This document shows, one piece after another, positions 34,032 to 40,764 of a DNA stretch of 41,252 nt. Origin of the DNA: Polynucleobacter rarus (GTDB lineage: Bacteria; Pseudomonadota; Gammaproteobacteria; Burkholderiales; Burkholderiaceae); assembly GCF_003072505.1 (NCBI RefSeq), contig NZ_NTGB01000001.1:1743193-1784444 (forward strand), written 5' to 3'. The translations under genes and the position numbers were made by a program. The first letter of the stretch is position 1. Every line of letters starts with the position of its first letter. A model generated the notes under the pieces. The model searched no databases, had not been told where the DNA came from, and was given only the letters and a program-made list of their open reading frames with translations.

Positions 34032-34478
34032 ATGGAGAAAAATATACCAAATTCAACAAAGAGGGCAAGTTACACATACGCATTTAAGCAAATAAATATA
34101 GCAATAAAAGCCGCTTTTTATCTAGAAGCTATAACATTGTGCGAAAGCATTATTTCCGATAGGTTGCTTTCGCATCTAAAGGGGGTCGGAGTAAAAAAGC
34201 TTAAGCTCAAAACAACACTAGCTGATTTGATTAAAGAGTGGAATAAATTTGACAAAAAAATTATGTGGAAAGAACGTAATGACTTAATTTCTGATTTAGA
34301 TAATTGGCGAGTATTTAGGAATAAATGTATACATAGCGCCGCAAAGGCTGAGCCTAACTCACCCACTATACCTATAGAAGAATTTGTTTCAAATAGTAAA
34401 TTATGCTCTGAGCAAGGAAAGAAACTAGCGCGTGATATTTGTGATTGGCATAAAAAAACATTGAAAGAAGCAAAATGA
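34032..34478 (+). CDS. HEPN-domain-like protein
   Basis: A 148-aa all-helical protein. It contains NWRVFRNKCIHSAAK, in which Arg96-Asn97 and His101 form the R(N)x4-6H motif that marks HEPN domains, many of which are RNases in toxin or defence systems. No nucleotidyltransferase or other obvious antitoxin is adjacent. A second helix-rich half (SKLCSEQGKKLARDICDWHKK) follows. The stop overlaps the ATG of the next, frameshifted gene (ATGA at 34475-34478), so the two were one unit. Whether it is a toxin cannot be told from sequence. Confidence 0.6.
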   Translation: MEKNIPNSTKRASYTYAFKQINIAIKAAFYLEAITLCESIISDRLLSHLKGVGVKKLKLKTTLADLIKEWNKFDKKIMWKERNDLISDLDNWRVFRNKCIHSAAKAEPNSPTIPIEEFVSNSKLCSEQGKKLARDICDWHKKTLKEAK

Positions 34479-34898
34479 AAACTTTTTTTTACTATATTTT
34501 TAAGTCTATCAACTTTTATAGCAAATGCCGAAACAACTAATTTAATAAACAAATGCTCTTGGGTACCACAACAAAATAGAAATTCCACAGAACTTCAGTC
34601 ATTAAAGAAAATTGAAGAGGCAAATAACCAATCCGAACGCGACAAAGACTACTTACAAGTTACAGAAAAGGGAAGGCTATACTTTCACTCACTACCTGAC
34701 GAATCTTGTAAAACAGATATTTTTATTGTTAAAGGCGATACTGTTCAAATAATTGATACATATCCAAATACCGATTTCTCTTTTAATAATTCATTTGCCC
34801 GCGTGATATATTTTTCTAAGAATATGAAAGGTGATGTCATAGGTTGGGTGAAAATGACAAATTTACGAAGACTCACAGAGTCTGAAAAAAGAAATTAA
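34475..34898 (+). pseudogene. Frameshifted exported protein with SH3-like end
   Basis: An ATG at 34475 begins MKTFF and then meets an 8-T run (34483-34490). The natural continuation lies in another frame: from 34491 to the TAA at 34896-34898 the sequence encodes TIFLSLSTFIANA, the rest of a textbook signal peptide, and a 118-aa mature part. Removing one T joins the two into one frame of about 140 codons. The C-terminal half (KGDTVQIIDTY, ARVIYF, VIGWVKMTNLRRL) looks like a bacterial SH3 domain. The frameshift could be a decay event, a phase-variable switch or a sequencing error. Confidence 0.7.
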
Positions 34899-34927
34899 TG
34901 AAACAAACACTTATCTAGGATTTTTTA

Positions 34928-35500
34928 ATGAGAAAAATAATTGCTCTTCTCTCTGTAACATTCTTGGCATTTATTTCAGCATGCGACAATAAATCAAATC
35001 AGCAACAGTTAGTACTGCTTGCTCCACAGGTTGATGCTAATGTTAATGTTAATGCTAATGCTAGTGAATTTCCAATACCTGCCGAGCAAACAGAGTTTCA
35101 AACTACACTCAAAAAGTTTCCCCAAATGCCTGCTAATTTAAGAGGTACGAGAGAAGGTGATGTTTTTGAAGCAGATAAAATAAAATTTTTACAAAAGTGG
35201 AATGTAAAAAAGGGCAAAACCGAAGTTGAAGATGCCAACACTAGCATTGAGAATTGGATTTGTATAGCAAATACAAAGCAAGGGGAGACGGCAGCGAATA
35301 GCTGTCATCCTGTCAATACAGATAGCAGTCCGCTAACAATGTTGGCTTTTGGGTCAGAAACTAAGCTGCCAGAGGAAAAATGGTACAAAGGTGATGTATT
35401 AAAGGTTTCAGGCAATATATTTCAATCAAATTATGGTGATGGTTTCCTTTACCAGTTTTATTTAAATGATGTGGAAATCGAGATTGTTAAAAAGAAATAA
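34928..35500 (+). CDS. Putative lipoprotein, 190 aa
   Basis: A 190-aa exported protein of unknown function. The signal segment (KIIALLSVTFLAFISAC) ends in a lipobox ISAC, giving a lipoprotein with Cys19 as the modified residue. A short low-complexity linker (DANVNVNANA) is encoded by 6-bp tandem units at 35035-35062. The remaining part is mostly polar, with beta-rich stretches such as DVLKVSGNIFQSNYG. TTAATG at the start has no strong ribosome site. It lies between two frameshifted exported-protein genes and is the intact member of this cargo set. Confidence 0.65.
   Translation: MRKIIALLSVTFLAFISACDNKSNQQQLVLLAPQVDANVNVNANASEFPIPAEQTEFQTTLKKFPQMPANLRGTREGDVFEADKIKFLQKWNVKKGKTEVEDANTSIENWICIANTKQGETAANSCHPVNTDSSPLTMLAFGSETKLPEEKWYKGDVLKVSGNIFQSNYGDGFLYQFYLNDVEIEIVKKK
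35035..35062 (+). repeat. 6-bp tandem repeat inside lipoprotein gene
   Basis: About four units of (G)(C/T)TAAT alternate as GCTAAT and GTTAAT, coding Ala-Asn or Val-Asn. As the unit is two codons, copy-number change would lengthen or shorten the linker just after the lipid anchor without breaking the frame. Confidence 0.6.
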
Positions 35501-35524
35501 GTTTATTAACTCAGGGGATTCAAT

Positions 35525-36057
35525 ATGAAAAATGAGAAGTTGATGACTAAATTATTTTTTGTTATTTTTTCGTAGGAGTTATATCTAACAATGTGCTGGC
35601 ACAAGTAGTTTCGCATTGCTCTGAAAAGGAAAGAGTAGTATTTACTTGTACAACAAATTCTAAAAAAATAATTTCGTTCTGTGCTTCAAGTGACGACAAA
35701 TACTTACAGTATAGATTTGGTACTTTAGATAAGATTGAACTTTTATATCCAAATCAACTTATTCAACCCAAAGGACTAATAAATGCTGAGGTTGAACCAA
35801 TGCCACTCAATGATGATGGTACACGTAATGAAAACATAAATTTACAATTCAAAATTAACAGTTTCACATACTCCCTTGATTTTGAAACTGTCAGAAATTA
35901 TGTAAATATTGGAAAAAAACAGGACATCAGAGAAAACTCTAGCGCTAATTTATTTGTTATGAAAGACGATAAACAAATTGCAAAATTACAATGCGCTAAG
36001 AACTCTATTTCTAATGTAACCAAAAATATCTTACGTGATTTTGATGTACTGAATTAA
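35525..36057 (+). pseudogene. Frameshifted exported protein
   Basis: ATG codons at 35525 and 35543 begin a signal peptide (MTKLFFVIF) that is cut by TAG at 35573, just after two 6-T runs (35555-35560 and 35565-35570). From 35572 another frame continues with VGVISNNVLA and QVVSHC, the end of a signal peptide with a cleavage site, and stays open to the TAA at 36055-36057. Adding one T in either run restores a single frame of 177-178 codons. The mature part (about 153 aa) is not recognised. A GTG at 35593 could only start a form without signal. Confidence 0.65.
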
Positions 36058-36224
36058 TTTTTATAGTTTCCTCAGCTATCAAGCCTGTGCCTTCACTCGG
36101 CGCCAAAGTTCGCCTAAACACTTCAAATGTTAATTTTCTGTCCAAAACAAGATACCTGCCTGGCGAACAGTTTTAACATTTATATTGTTTTAATAATTAA
36201 AATTACCTAAAAATGTGTCATTGG
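36058..36224. other. Intergenic region, nothing recognised
   Basis: The gap between the convergent genes 35525-36057 and 36246-36566 holds no gene that I can see. It ends with dyad repeat R2. Confidence 0.5.
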
Positions 36225-36247
36225 AAGCGTCAAAAAAATCTACGCTT
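36225..36247 (-). repeat. 23-bp dyad repeat R2
   Basis: On the minus strand it reads AAGCGT, AGATTTTTTTG, ACGCTT, matching R5 in all but one position. It is the only copy in the inverted orientation, and its left end overlaps the stop codon of the gene at 36246-36566. Confidence 0.75.
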
Positions 36248-36566
36248 AAAGTGTGGATTCTATTACTGTTCCATCAGATTCATGTAAAGAGTTCCAACTT
36301 TGATTAAAAATATTCACATAGTTATCCTCTATCGTTCGCTGACAGTAACCTAATGCCATACCTGCTTCTAATAGGCTCAATCCTTCATCGTAGTAGGGAA
36401 CGCTTACGCCAATCACCTTTTCTGTTTCTAAATAGAAAACCTCTACGTCATCTGCAAGACCCTCCAAAGCTGATTCGTAAAGAGTCTTCTGCCACTTCTC
36501 TAAATCCTCGTTTGTGACTTTATCGTTTTTTAATTTAAGATTTAGTCGCGCATATTTTGTTTCCAT
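36246..36566 (-). CDS. Hypothetical protein, 106 aa
   Basis: A 106-aa acidic protein that I do not recognise. No signal peptide or membrane segment is present. The segment DVEVFYLETEKVIGVSVPYYDEGLSLLEAGMA suggests a small alpha/beta fold. The ATG at 36566 is preceded by AAAAGGGA. Upstream on the same strand is the remnant at 36601-36696, so it may have followed a full ATVSRYI-type gene in an operon. Confidence 0.55.
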   Translation of the reverse strand: METKYARLNLKLKNDKVTNEDLEKWQKTLYESALEGLADDVEVFYLETEKVIGVSVPYYDEGLSLLEAGMALGYCQRTIEDNYVNIFNQSWNSLHESDGTVIESTL

Positions 36567-36600
36567 TATTTCCCTTTTATTAAGTTATTAAATAAAACTA

Positions 36601-36696
36601 TAACTTATTCTTCGTGCCAGAAGGTCGTCCTGCTTTGCGTTTATAAGGTGTTGTTGTCGCTTTACTAAAATTCATGTCGGATGGAAATCTACCTCT
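36601..36696 (-). pseudogene. Remnant of an ATVSRYI-family gene end
   Basis: Read on the minus strand this stretch encodes RGRFPSDMNFSKATTTPYK and RKAGRPSGTKNKL before a stop. GRFP is the sequence that follows the ATVSRYI unit in the 332-aa protein, and a basic GRP segment also occurs in the 133-aa protein at 726-1127. Upstream codons are lost to an in-frame stop. It is the leftover C-terminus of a deleted family member. Confidence 0.55.
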
Positions 36697-36878
36697 TCTC
36701 TGCTACCAATGACGCACAGCGAACGAGCCTGCTCGCGGCAATGCTAAGCAATTCTTTTCTATCTCCTAATTAATCCTCTAATATCTCGTTTGATTCTGAT
36801 TCGATAAATGACAGTGCTAAAAAAGTTTTAGGGGATAAGAAACCCAAGTTAATAGCACATGAGTTGTTGGAAAAACTC
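36697..36878. other. Intergenic region, nothing recognised
   Basis: No gene or clear signal is seen between the remnant and dyad R3. Confidence 0.4.
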
Positions 36879-36901
36879 AAGTGTAGATTTTTTTTACGCT
36901 T
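36879..36901 (+). repeat. 23-bp dyad repeat R3
   Basis: AAGTGT, AGATTTTTTTT, ACGCTT; one arm base differs from the consensus. Flanks extend the dyad to CTCAAG / CTTGAG. It lies 12 bp beyond the stop of the gene at 36913-37911. Confidence 0.7.
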
Positions 36902-36912
36902 GAGTTAGTAAG

Positions 36913-37911
36913 CTAGGCATTTTCAATCAAGGATTCAGCATTTTTTATATAACGGCTAACGGTGGCACTCATTTTGTTTCGTTTTGCTTGGATTGTTTCT
37001 TTGGAGTCGGTTGGTAATGGAAGCCAACTTGGGTCACCAAGCTGCAACTCAAAACCAATATCTGCCAAGGCTATCTTTGGGTTGGCTTTGACTCGCTTTT
37101 TCCAATATCGATAAATGTCCATTTTGGGTGTATCAACATGGCTCGCCTTTTTTAAGGTTTTGGGACGAGTCTTGTCGGGAAACCTACCTAATGCTGTATT
37201 CGCAATCATAGCTTCAGCGTCTCTAATATACCGACTCACAGTGGCACTCATTTTGTTTCGTTTTGCCGTTATTTCTTTTGGTGTGTCCTTGGAAGTCGGC
37301 ATAAACTTTCTTACAAGTCTTAGTTCGATTCCAATATCAGCCAAAGTTTTCTTTTGGTTTGATTTGATCGACTCTTGCCATGCTTCATAAACGGTTAATG
37401 TCTGCTCTAATGCCAACACAATAGGGGTCGAGCAGAACTGATAGAGTGCAGTGCTGACTACCTTTCTTCTTCCTTTTGTTGTTTGATGCTTGTCAAGCAA
37501 AAGGAACTTGAATGATTTAAGCAGCTGAGACTTGCTTTCATTGATTGGTATGCGTGCCAATATCAAAGTGGGATTTTCAAGGACTTCGGCACATTTCTCA
37601 ATATTACTGACTTGAATAATCCAGTTATTCCTTTCCTGCTCACCAAAAAGATAAGCACCTCGTTTTAGTCTTCCCCACCATAGCCTAAACTCCAACTCAT
37701 ACAAGTCACCAAAATCAGCATAGAGACCAGCCAGTTTCCCTTTACCGCCGTTTTGACAACACAGTCGATAATCTTCATTTTTCTGTAAGTATGCCCACCA
37801 CCAATAATAAGGGGACACTTTACTGTGGCTGATTGGTAGCCTATTCTTCTCACCCCTGCCAAATCTTGGCGACTTGTATTTAAAAGTTCTCACTGAGTTA
37901 ATAAGATTCAC
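36913..37911 (-). CDS. SPYYWWW / ATVSRYI-repeat protein
   Basis: A 332-aa protein of a type seen in integrative elements, function unknown. Residues 33-90 are aromatic-rich (SPYYWWWAYLQKNEDY, GLYADFGDLYELEFRLWWG, GAYLFGEQ). Two C-terminal units follow, each with TLADIG or ALADIG, then a variable stretch, then KRNKMSATVSRYI (residues 217-229 and 310-322, exactly 93 apart). A 26-bp block is identical in both units (36962-36987 and 37241-37266), so the duplication is fairly recent or homogenised. The start is GTG at 37911 with GGAG upstream. It is related to 726-1127 in the left island. Confidence 0.7.
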   Translation of the reverse strand: MNLINSVRTFKYKSPRFGRGEKNRLPISHSKVSPYYWWWAYLQKNEDYRLCCQNGGKGKLAGLYADFGDLYELEFRLWWGRLKRGAYLFGEQERNNWIIQVSNIEKCAEVLENPTLILARIPINESKSQLLKSFKFLLLDKHQTTKGRRKVVSTALYQFCSTPIVLALEQTLTVYEAWQESIKSNQKKTLADIGIELRLVRKFMPTSKDTPKEITAKRNKMSATVSRYIRDAEAMIANTALGRFPDKTRPKTLKKASHVDTPKMDIYRYWKKRVKANPKIALADIGFELQLGDPSWLPLPTDSKETIQAKRNKMSATVSRYIKNAESLIENA

Positions 37912-38051
37912 AACAACTCCAACATTTAATATAAACCTATTATGTCATATTACGTTGTAAGTGTTGTTGGTCTTATACTTTAATCATTGATAAACAACAA
38001 CTTATGTGTTTATCCCTCTTTAAAAATATGAAAAGTTTTTAGTAGTAAAAC

Positions 38052-38074
38052 AAGCGTGGTTTTTTTCGACGCTT
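38052..38074 (+). repeat. 23-bp dyad repeat R4
   Basis: AAGCGT, GGTTTTTTTCG, ACGCTT, with arms extending to ACAAGCGT / ACGCTTGT. It lies 72 bp before the ATG at 38147, in the promoter region of the hypothetical-AAA+ pair, so it may regulate them. Confidence 0.75.
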
Positions 38075-38146
38075 GTATGTAGTCATTGTGTAAGCATTAG
38101 TGCGAGCACATTTTTATTAACGCCATTTACATATAAAGGAAACATT

Positions 38147-38959
38147 ATGGCTAAGCAAACTGGTAGTAAATCTGTGGTATCTGCTACAACAATCGTTAAC
38201 AAAGCTGACACGTTGGTAAAACAACGCGAAAGCTTTGAGCAGAATGAATACGCACGCAGTAATCAGCGTTTGTATGAACTTTTAGCAGAAGTTTTGGAGA
38301 TGTATGAGCAGGCTAGTAGCAATAAAACTGTATTAGCTGAAACAGTGAAACAAATGAAGCACAAGTTAGAGGCTGACAAGGTTCGTGTGCAAACTAACAC
38401 ACTGGCACTGACACTGTTTGTGCGTTATGTTTTTCGCACTGATAGACAACGCAGTATGAACTACAGCAGAACTTTACAAGCGGCGATACAGCAGGAAATA
38501 AGTGCAAAGCAGTTAGCGCAGTTTATTGAGGACTGTGGTGGTGTTGAGTCTTGTAAGAAGCAGTTTACTAAGTCGGAGACGGTTGTAGCAAAAGAAACAA
38601 CTATTGCAAGCAACATGGACGTAGTAGAAGAAACATTAGCAAATGCAGTAGAAAATCCGCTGGCAACTTTTAAGGTTGCAGAAAGTTTTGTAGCAGATAC
38701 CTATAACAAAGACTTTGTTTTTGTTATTGGCAAAGCTGACAAGCAGGGAAATATTAAGGCACTCGGCACTGTGCCTGCGTATTCGGCAGTTATGACTAAG
38801 TGGGCTAAACAGCAGTTAGCGTTGTATTTTAGCAAACAGCAGGAACTTGCTAAAAAGAGCATTAATACGAAACGCAAAGTTTCAGCACTTGCTAACGCAA
38901 AGTCTGTTGTAAAAAGCAAAACGCCTACGGAGACAGTAGGCGAGTTGTTGGCTGCTTAA
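38147..38959 (+). CDS. Hypothetical protein, 270 aa
   Basis: A 270-aa, Lys- and Ala-rich protein that I do not recognise. The N-terminal 150 residues are helical, with a probable coiled part (NQRLYELLAEVLEMYEQ) and a conserved-looking block TLALTLFVRYVFRTDRQRS, then KQLAQFIEDCGGVESCKKQF. A middle segment (FVFVIGKADKQGNIKALG) is beta-like, and the C-terminus is basic. AAGGAAAC precedes the ATG. The clamp-loader-like ATPase follows 69 bp later in the same direction, so a joint role in replication or maintenance of the island is plausible. Confidence 0.6.
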   Translation: MAKQTGSKSVVSATTIVNKADTLVKQRESFEQNEYARSNQRLYELLAEVLEMYEQASSNKTVLAETVKQMKHKLEADKVRVQTNTLALTLFVRYVFRTDRQRSMNYSRTLQAAIQQEISAKQLAQFIEDCGGVESCKKQFTKSETVVAKETTIASNMDVVEETLANAVENPLATFKVAESFVADTYNKDFVFVIGKADKQGNIKALGTVPAYSAVMTKWAKQQLALYFSKQQELAKKSINTKRKVSALANAKSVVKSKTPTETVGELLAA

Positions 38960-39028
38960 CTTAAAAAAGTTGATTTAATAACAGGCTAAGTGTTGGCGCA
39001 CTTAGCCTACTACATAAGGATATTATAA

Positions 39029-39661
39029 ATGAATACGATTTACAAGTATCGTCCGCAAACAATAAATGAGTTTGTTTTTGCGACACAAGAGTTGGAAACA
39101 GAAATAAAACGCTATACACAAGGCAAGTCATTGTTGCCTTTGGTGTTGTATGGCAGATATGGAACTGGTAAGAGTTTGTTGGCAGACTTGATACCCAAAG
39201 CAATCGATGGCACAAATGTGATTGTTAACTACGTTAACGCTGAAGATTTAAACAATGCCAATGAGGTGCATAAGAAGTTTTATCGGTCTTCACAGTTTGA
39301 CAAGCACTTTACTACTAATGGGCAAAAGCTTAACTATACAGTGGTGGAAGAAGTGAACTTTGACCCTAAAGCAAAAGGTGCCTTGCGTGTTTGTTTGGAT
39401 AAAATGGCGGAAAGAGAGCTGTTTATTTTTACAACGAATGAGATTGAAAAGATAGATGGTGGTTTATTAAGTAGGGCACTAGCACTTGAAGTATTGCCTG
39501 CACCGCCAGACCGTTTTCTTTCTCACGCTAAGCAGATTTTGCAAAGTGAGGGAGTTGAGTTAGACGATCGTGTATTGCATGAAGTGTTGCAAACAGTATA
39601 TGAGAACGATTACGACAATCGTGCTTACTACAAAGCATTAGACGAGATTATTGATGCTTAG
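39029..39661 (+). CDS. AAA+ ATPase, clamp-loader-like
   Basis: A 210-aa ATPase resembling clamp-loader subunits (RFC small subunit / DnaX core). The start KYRPQTINEFVFATQ echoes the YRPxT-x-F box; Walker A is GRYGTGKS (Lys48); Walker B is YTVVEEVN, with Glu107-Glu108 in place of Asp-Glu; sensor 1 is FTTNE; Ser148-Arg149 stands where the SRC arginine finger is expected. A short lid domain closes the protein, and no collar domain is present. Such small relatives occur in phages and plasmids. It is preceded by AAGGATAT and followed by dyad R5 and a strong terminator. Confidence 0.7.
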   Translation: MNTIYKYRPQTINEFVFATQELETEIKRYTQGKSLLPLVLYGRYGTGKSLLADLIPKAIDGTNVIVNYVNAEDLNNANEVHKKFYRSSQFDKHFTTNGQKLNYTVVEEVNFDPKAKGALRVCLDKMAERELFIFTTNEIEKIDGGLLSRALALEVLPAPPDRFLSHAKQILQSEGVELDDRVLHEVLQTVYENDYDNRAYYKALDEIIDA

Positions 39662-39688
39662 TATGGTAAAACGCATTAGAGAAAATCA

Positions 39689-39711
39689 AAGCGTAGATTT
39701 ATTTGACGCTT
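39689..39711 (+). repeat. 23-bp dyad repeat R5
   Basis: AAGCGT, AGATTTATTTG, ACGCTT. It lies 27 bp after the AAA+ stop and 8 bp before the terminator stem. Confidence 0.75.
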
Positions 39712-39719
39712 GACATTCG

Positions 39720-39752
39720 AGCCCGCTTATTCCCTTAAGCGGGCTTTTTTTT
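39720..39752 (+). terminator. Rho-independent terminator after AAA+ gene
   Basis: A perfect 9-bp stem (AGCCCGCTT / AAGCGGGCT) with an 8-nt loop is followed by a run of seven T residues on the plus strand. Its end reaches the stop codon of the convergent recombinase gene. Confidence 0.9.
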
Positions 39753-40320
39753 ATACTAACTCGACAGCTTTACGAAGCATATCGTCGTTAGCATCCACAT
39801 AGATAGCTGTGGTGGATATTGACTTATGTCCCATTAAGCGCATCAGCACACGCAAGCTTGTTCCCTGACCTGCGATCACTGTAGCGTATGTCCTCCTTCC
39901 GCTATGACTACTCGCACCACTAACCCCAGCCTTGCGATACAACCAAAAAAACCATTGAGTCAATGTATTCGCACTAAAACCCTTGGATTTTTCTGTGGCA
40001 AACAAAGGCAATGAAGAGTCTTTGACTGAGTAATGCTTCAAGTAAGAGGCTAACTCAATGCGAAGTTTCTCATTGACAAATACTACTCGCCCTTTGTTTC
40101 CCTTGGTTTGGTTTGCAGATAAACGTATCTCGCTTTTGACTGAACCATCCTCGTTTCGCACATCACATATTCTCAGTGCGGCAATCTCCCCTACTCGCAT
40201 CCCACTCCAATAACTTGTCAATAGCATCGCCCTGTTTCGGATTTTGTATTTCTGTTTAGTGCTGATGTAGCGTAAAACCATATCGATTTCTGCTTGATTT
40301 AATGTTTTTGCTTGAGCCAT
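39751..40320 (-). CDS. Minimal tyrosine recombinase, catalytic domain only
   Basis: A 189-aa tyrosine recombinase, closely related to 1143-1718. Catalytic residues: Arg42 in GMRVGEIAAL, Lys73, His139 and Arg142 in SSHSGRRTY, His165 in GHKSI and Tyr174 in TAIYVDAN. Like its relative it lacks a core-binding domain, an architecture of FimB/FimE-type enzymes. GGAGG and AGGAAATG precede the start. The conserved 32-bp element lies 32 bp upstream. It converges on the clamp-loader-like gene across a strong terminator. Confidence 0.88.
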   Translation of the reverse strand: MAQAKTLNQAEIDMVLRYISTKQKYKIRNRAMLLTSYWSGMRVGEIAALRICDVRNEDGSVKSEIRLSANQTKGNKGRVVFVNEKLRIELASYLKHYSVKDSSLPLFATEKSKGFSANTLTQWFFWLYRKAGVSGASSHSGRRTYATVIAGQGTSLRVLMRLMGHKSISTTAIYVDANDDMLRKAVELV

Positions 40321-40352
40321 TTCCTACCTCCATATAAGATTTTGTTGTTATT

Positions 40353-40384
40353 AGTATGTTTTCTTATTGGTAAAATTCCTACCT
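40353..40384. repeat. 32-bp element upstream of the right-island minimal recombinase
   Basis: The partner of 1755-1786, 28 of 32 positions identical. Here TTCCTACCT at its end is repeated at the ribosome site of the recombinase (40321-40329), 55 bp away, so AGGTAGGAA occurs twice on the coding strand. Confidence 0.7.
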
Positions 40385-40764
40385 AAATCTGCCAGAAAAA
40401 GAGTTTCCAATAATCAATGACTTACAAAGTCATATTGAGCTGTGATAGGATTTTCGTAATATTCTTATGTGGTTGTAGTCAATAACCCACAGTTATAACA
40501 AGCCCTACACGCAGTTATTTAAGCGATCTGTAGCTTGCTTATTCACATAGCGAGAAAATCGCTTAATACAAAGGATTTGAGGTGTTGCTATTTAAACTAC
40601 CCGATTTCAGTTAGTAGTTGTAAATATTTGTAGCGCAATATTTTTACAAAACGTGAAAGAGAAATCAGTGAAGTTTTAATCTAAGTCAGTTATGTATAAG
40701 CGAACTCAGTTCGCTTGTGATTTCATTTTTGTAACTTCAATAAAGAGAAATAATATCAAGGATA
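40385..40764. other. Intergenic region with two strong dyads
   Basis: No gene is seen in this 380-bp stretch. It holds two perfect dyads: TTAAGCGAT / ATCGCTTAA (40519-40527 and 40558-40566, 30 bp apart) and AAGCGAAC-TCA-GTTCGCTT (40698-40716). Both arms begin with AAGCG as in the 23-bp family, but the rest differs. Neither is followed by a proper T-tract. Confidence 0.5.

Noticed and set aside
34118..34588. Long minus-strand frame of 156 codons
   Set aside because: It is antisense to the HEPN-like gene, whose motif, start and overlap with the next gene support the plus strand.
34032..34898. HEPN gene and the following gene as a toxin-antitoxin pair
   Set aside because: The second gene encodes an exported protein, which could not neutralise a cytosolic RNase.
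32663..39711. 23-bp dyads as rho-independent terminators
   Set aside because: The T-tract lies inside the loop and not after the stem, and one copy (R4) lies upstream of a gene.
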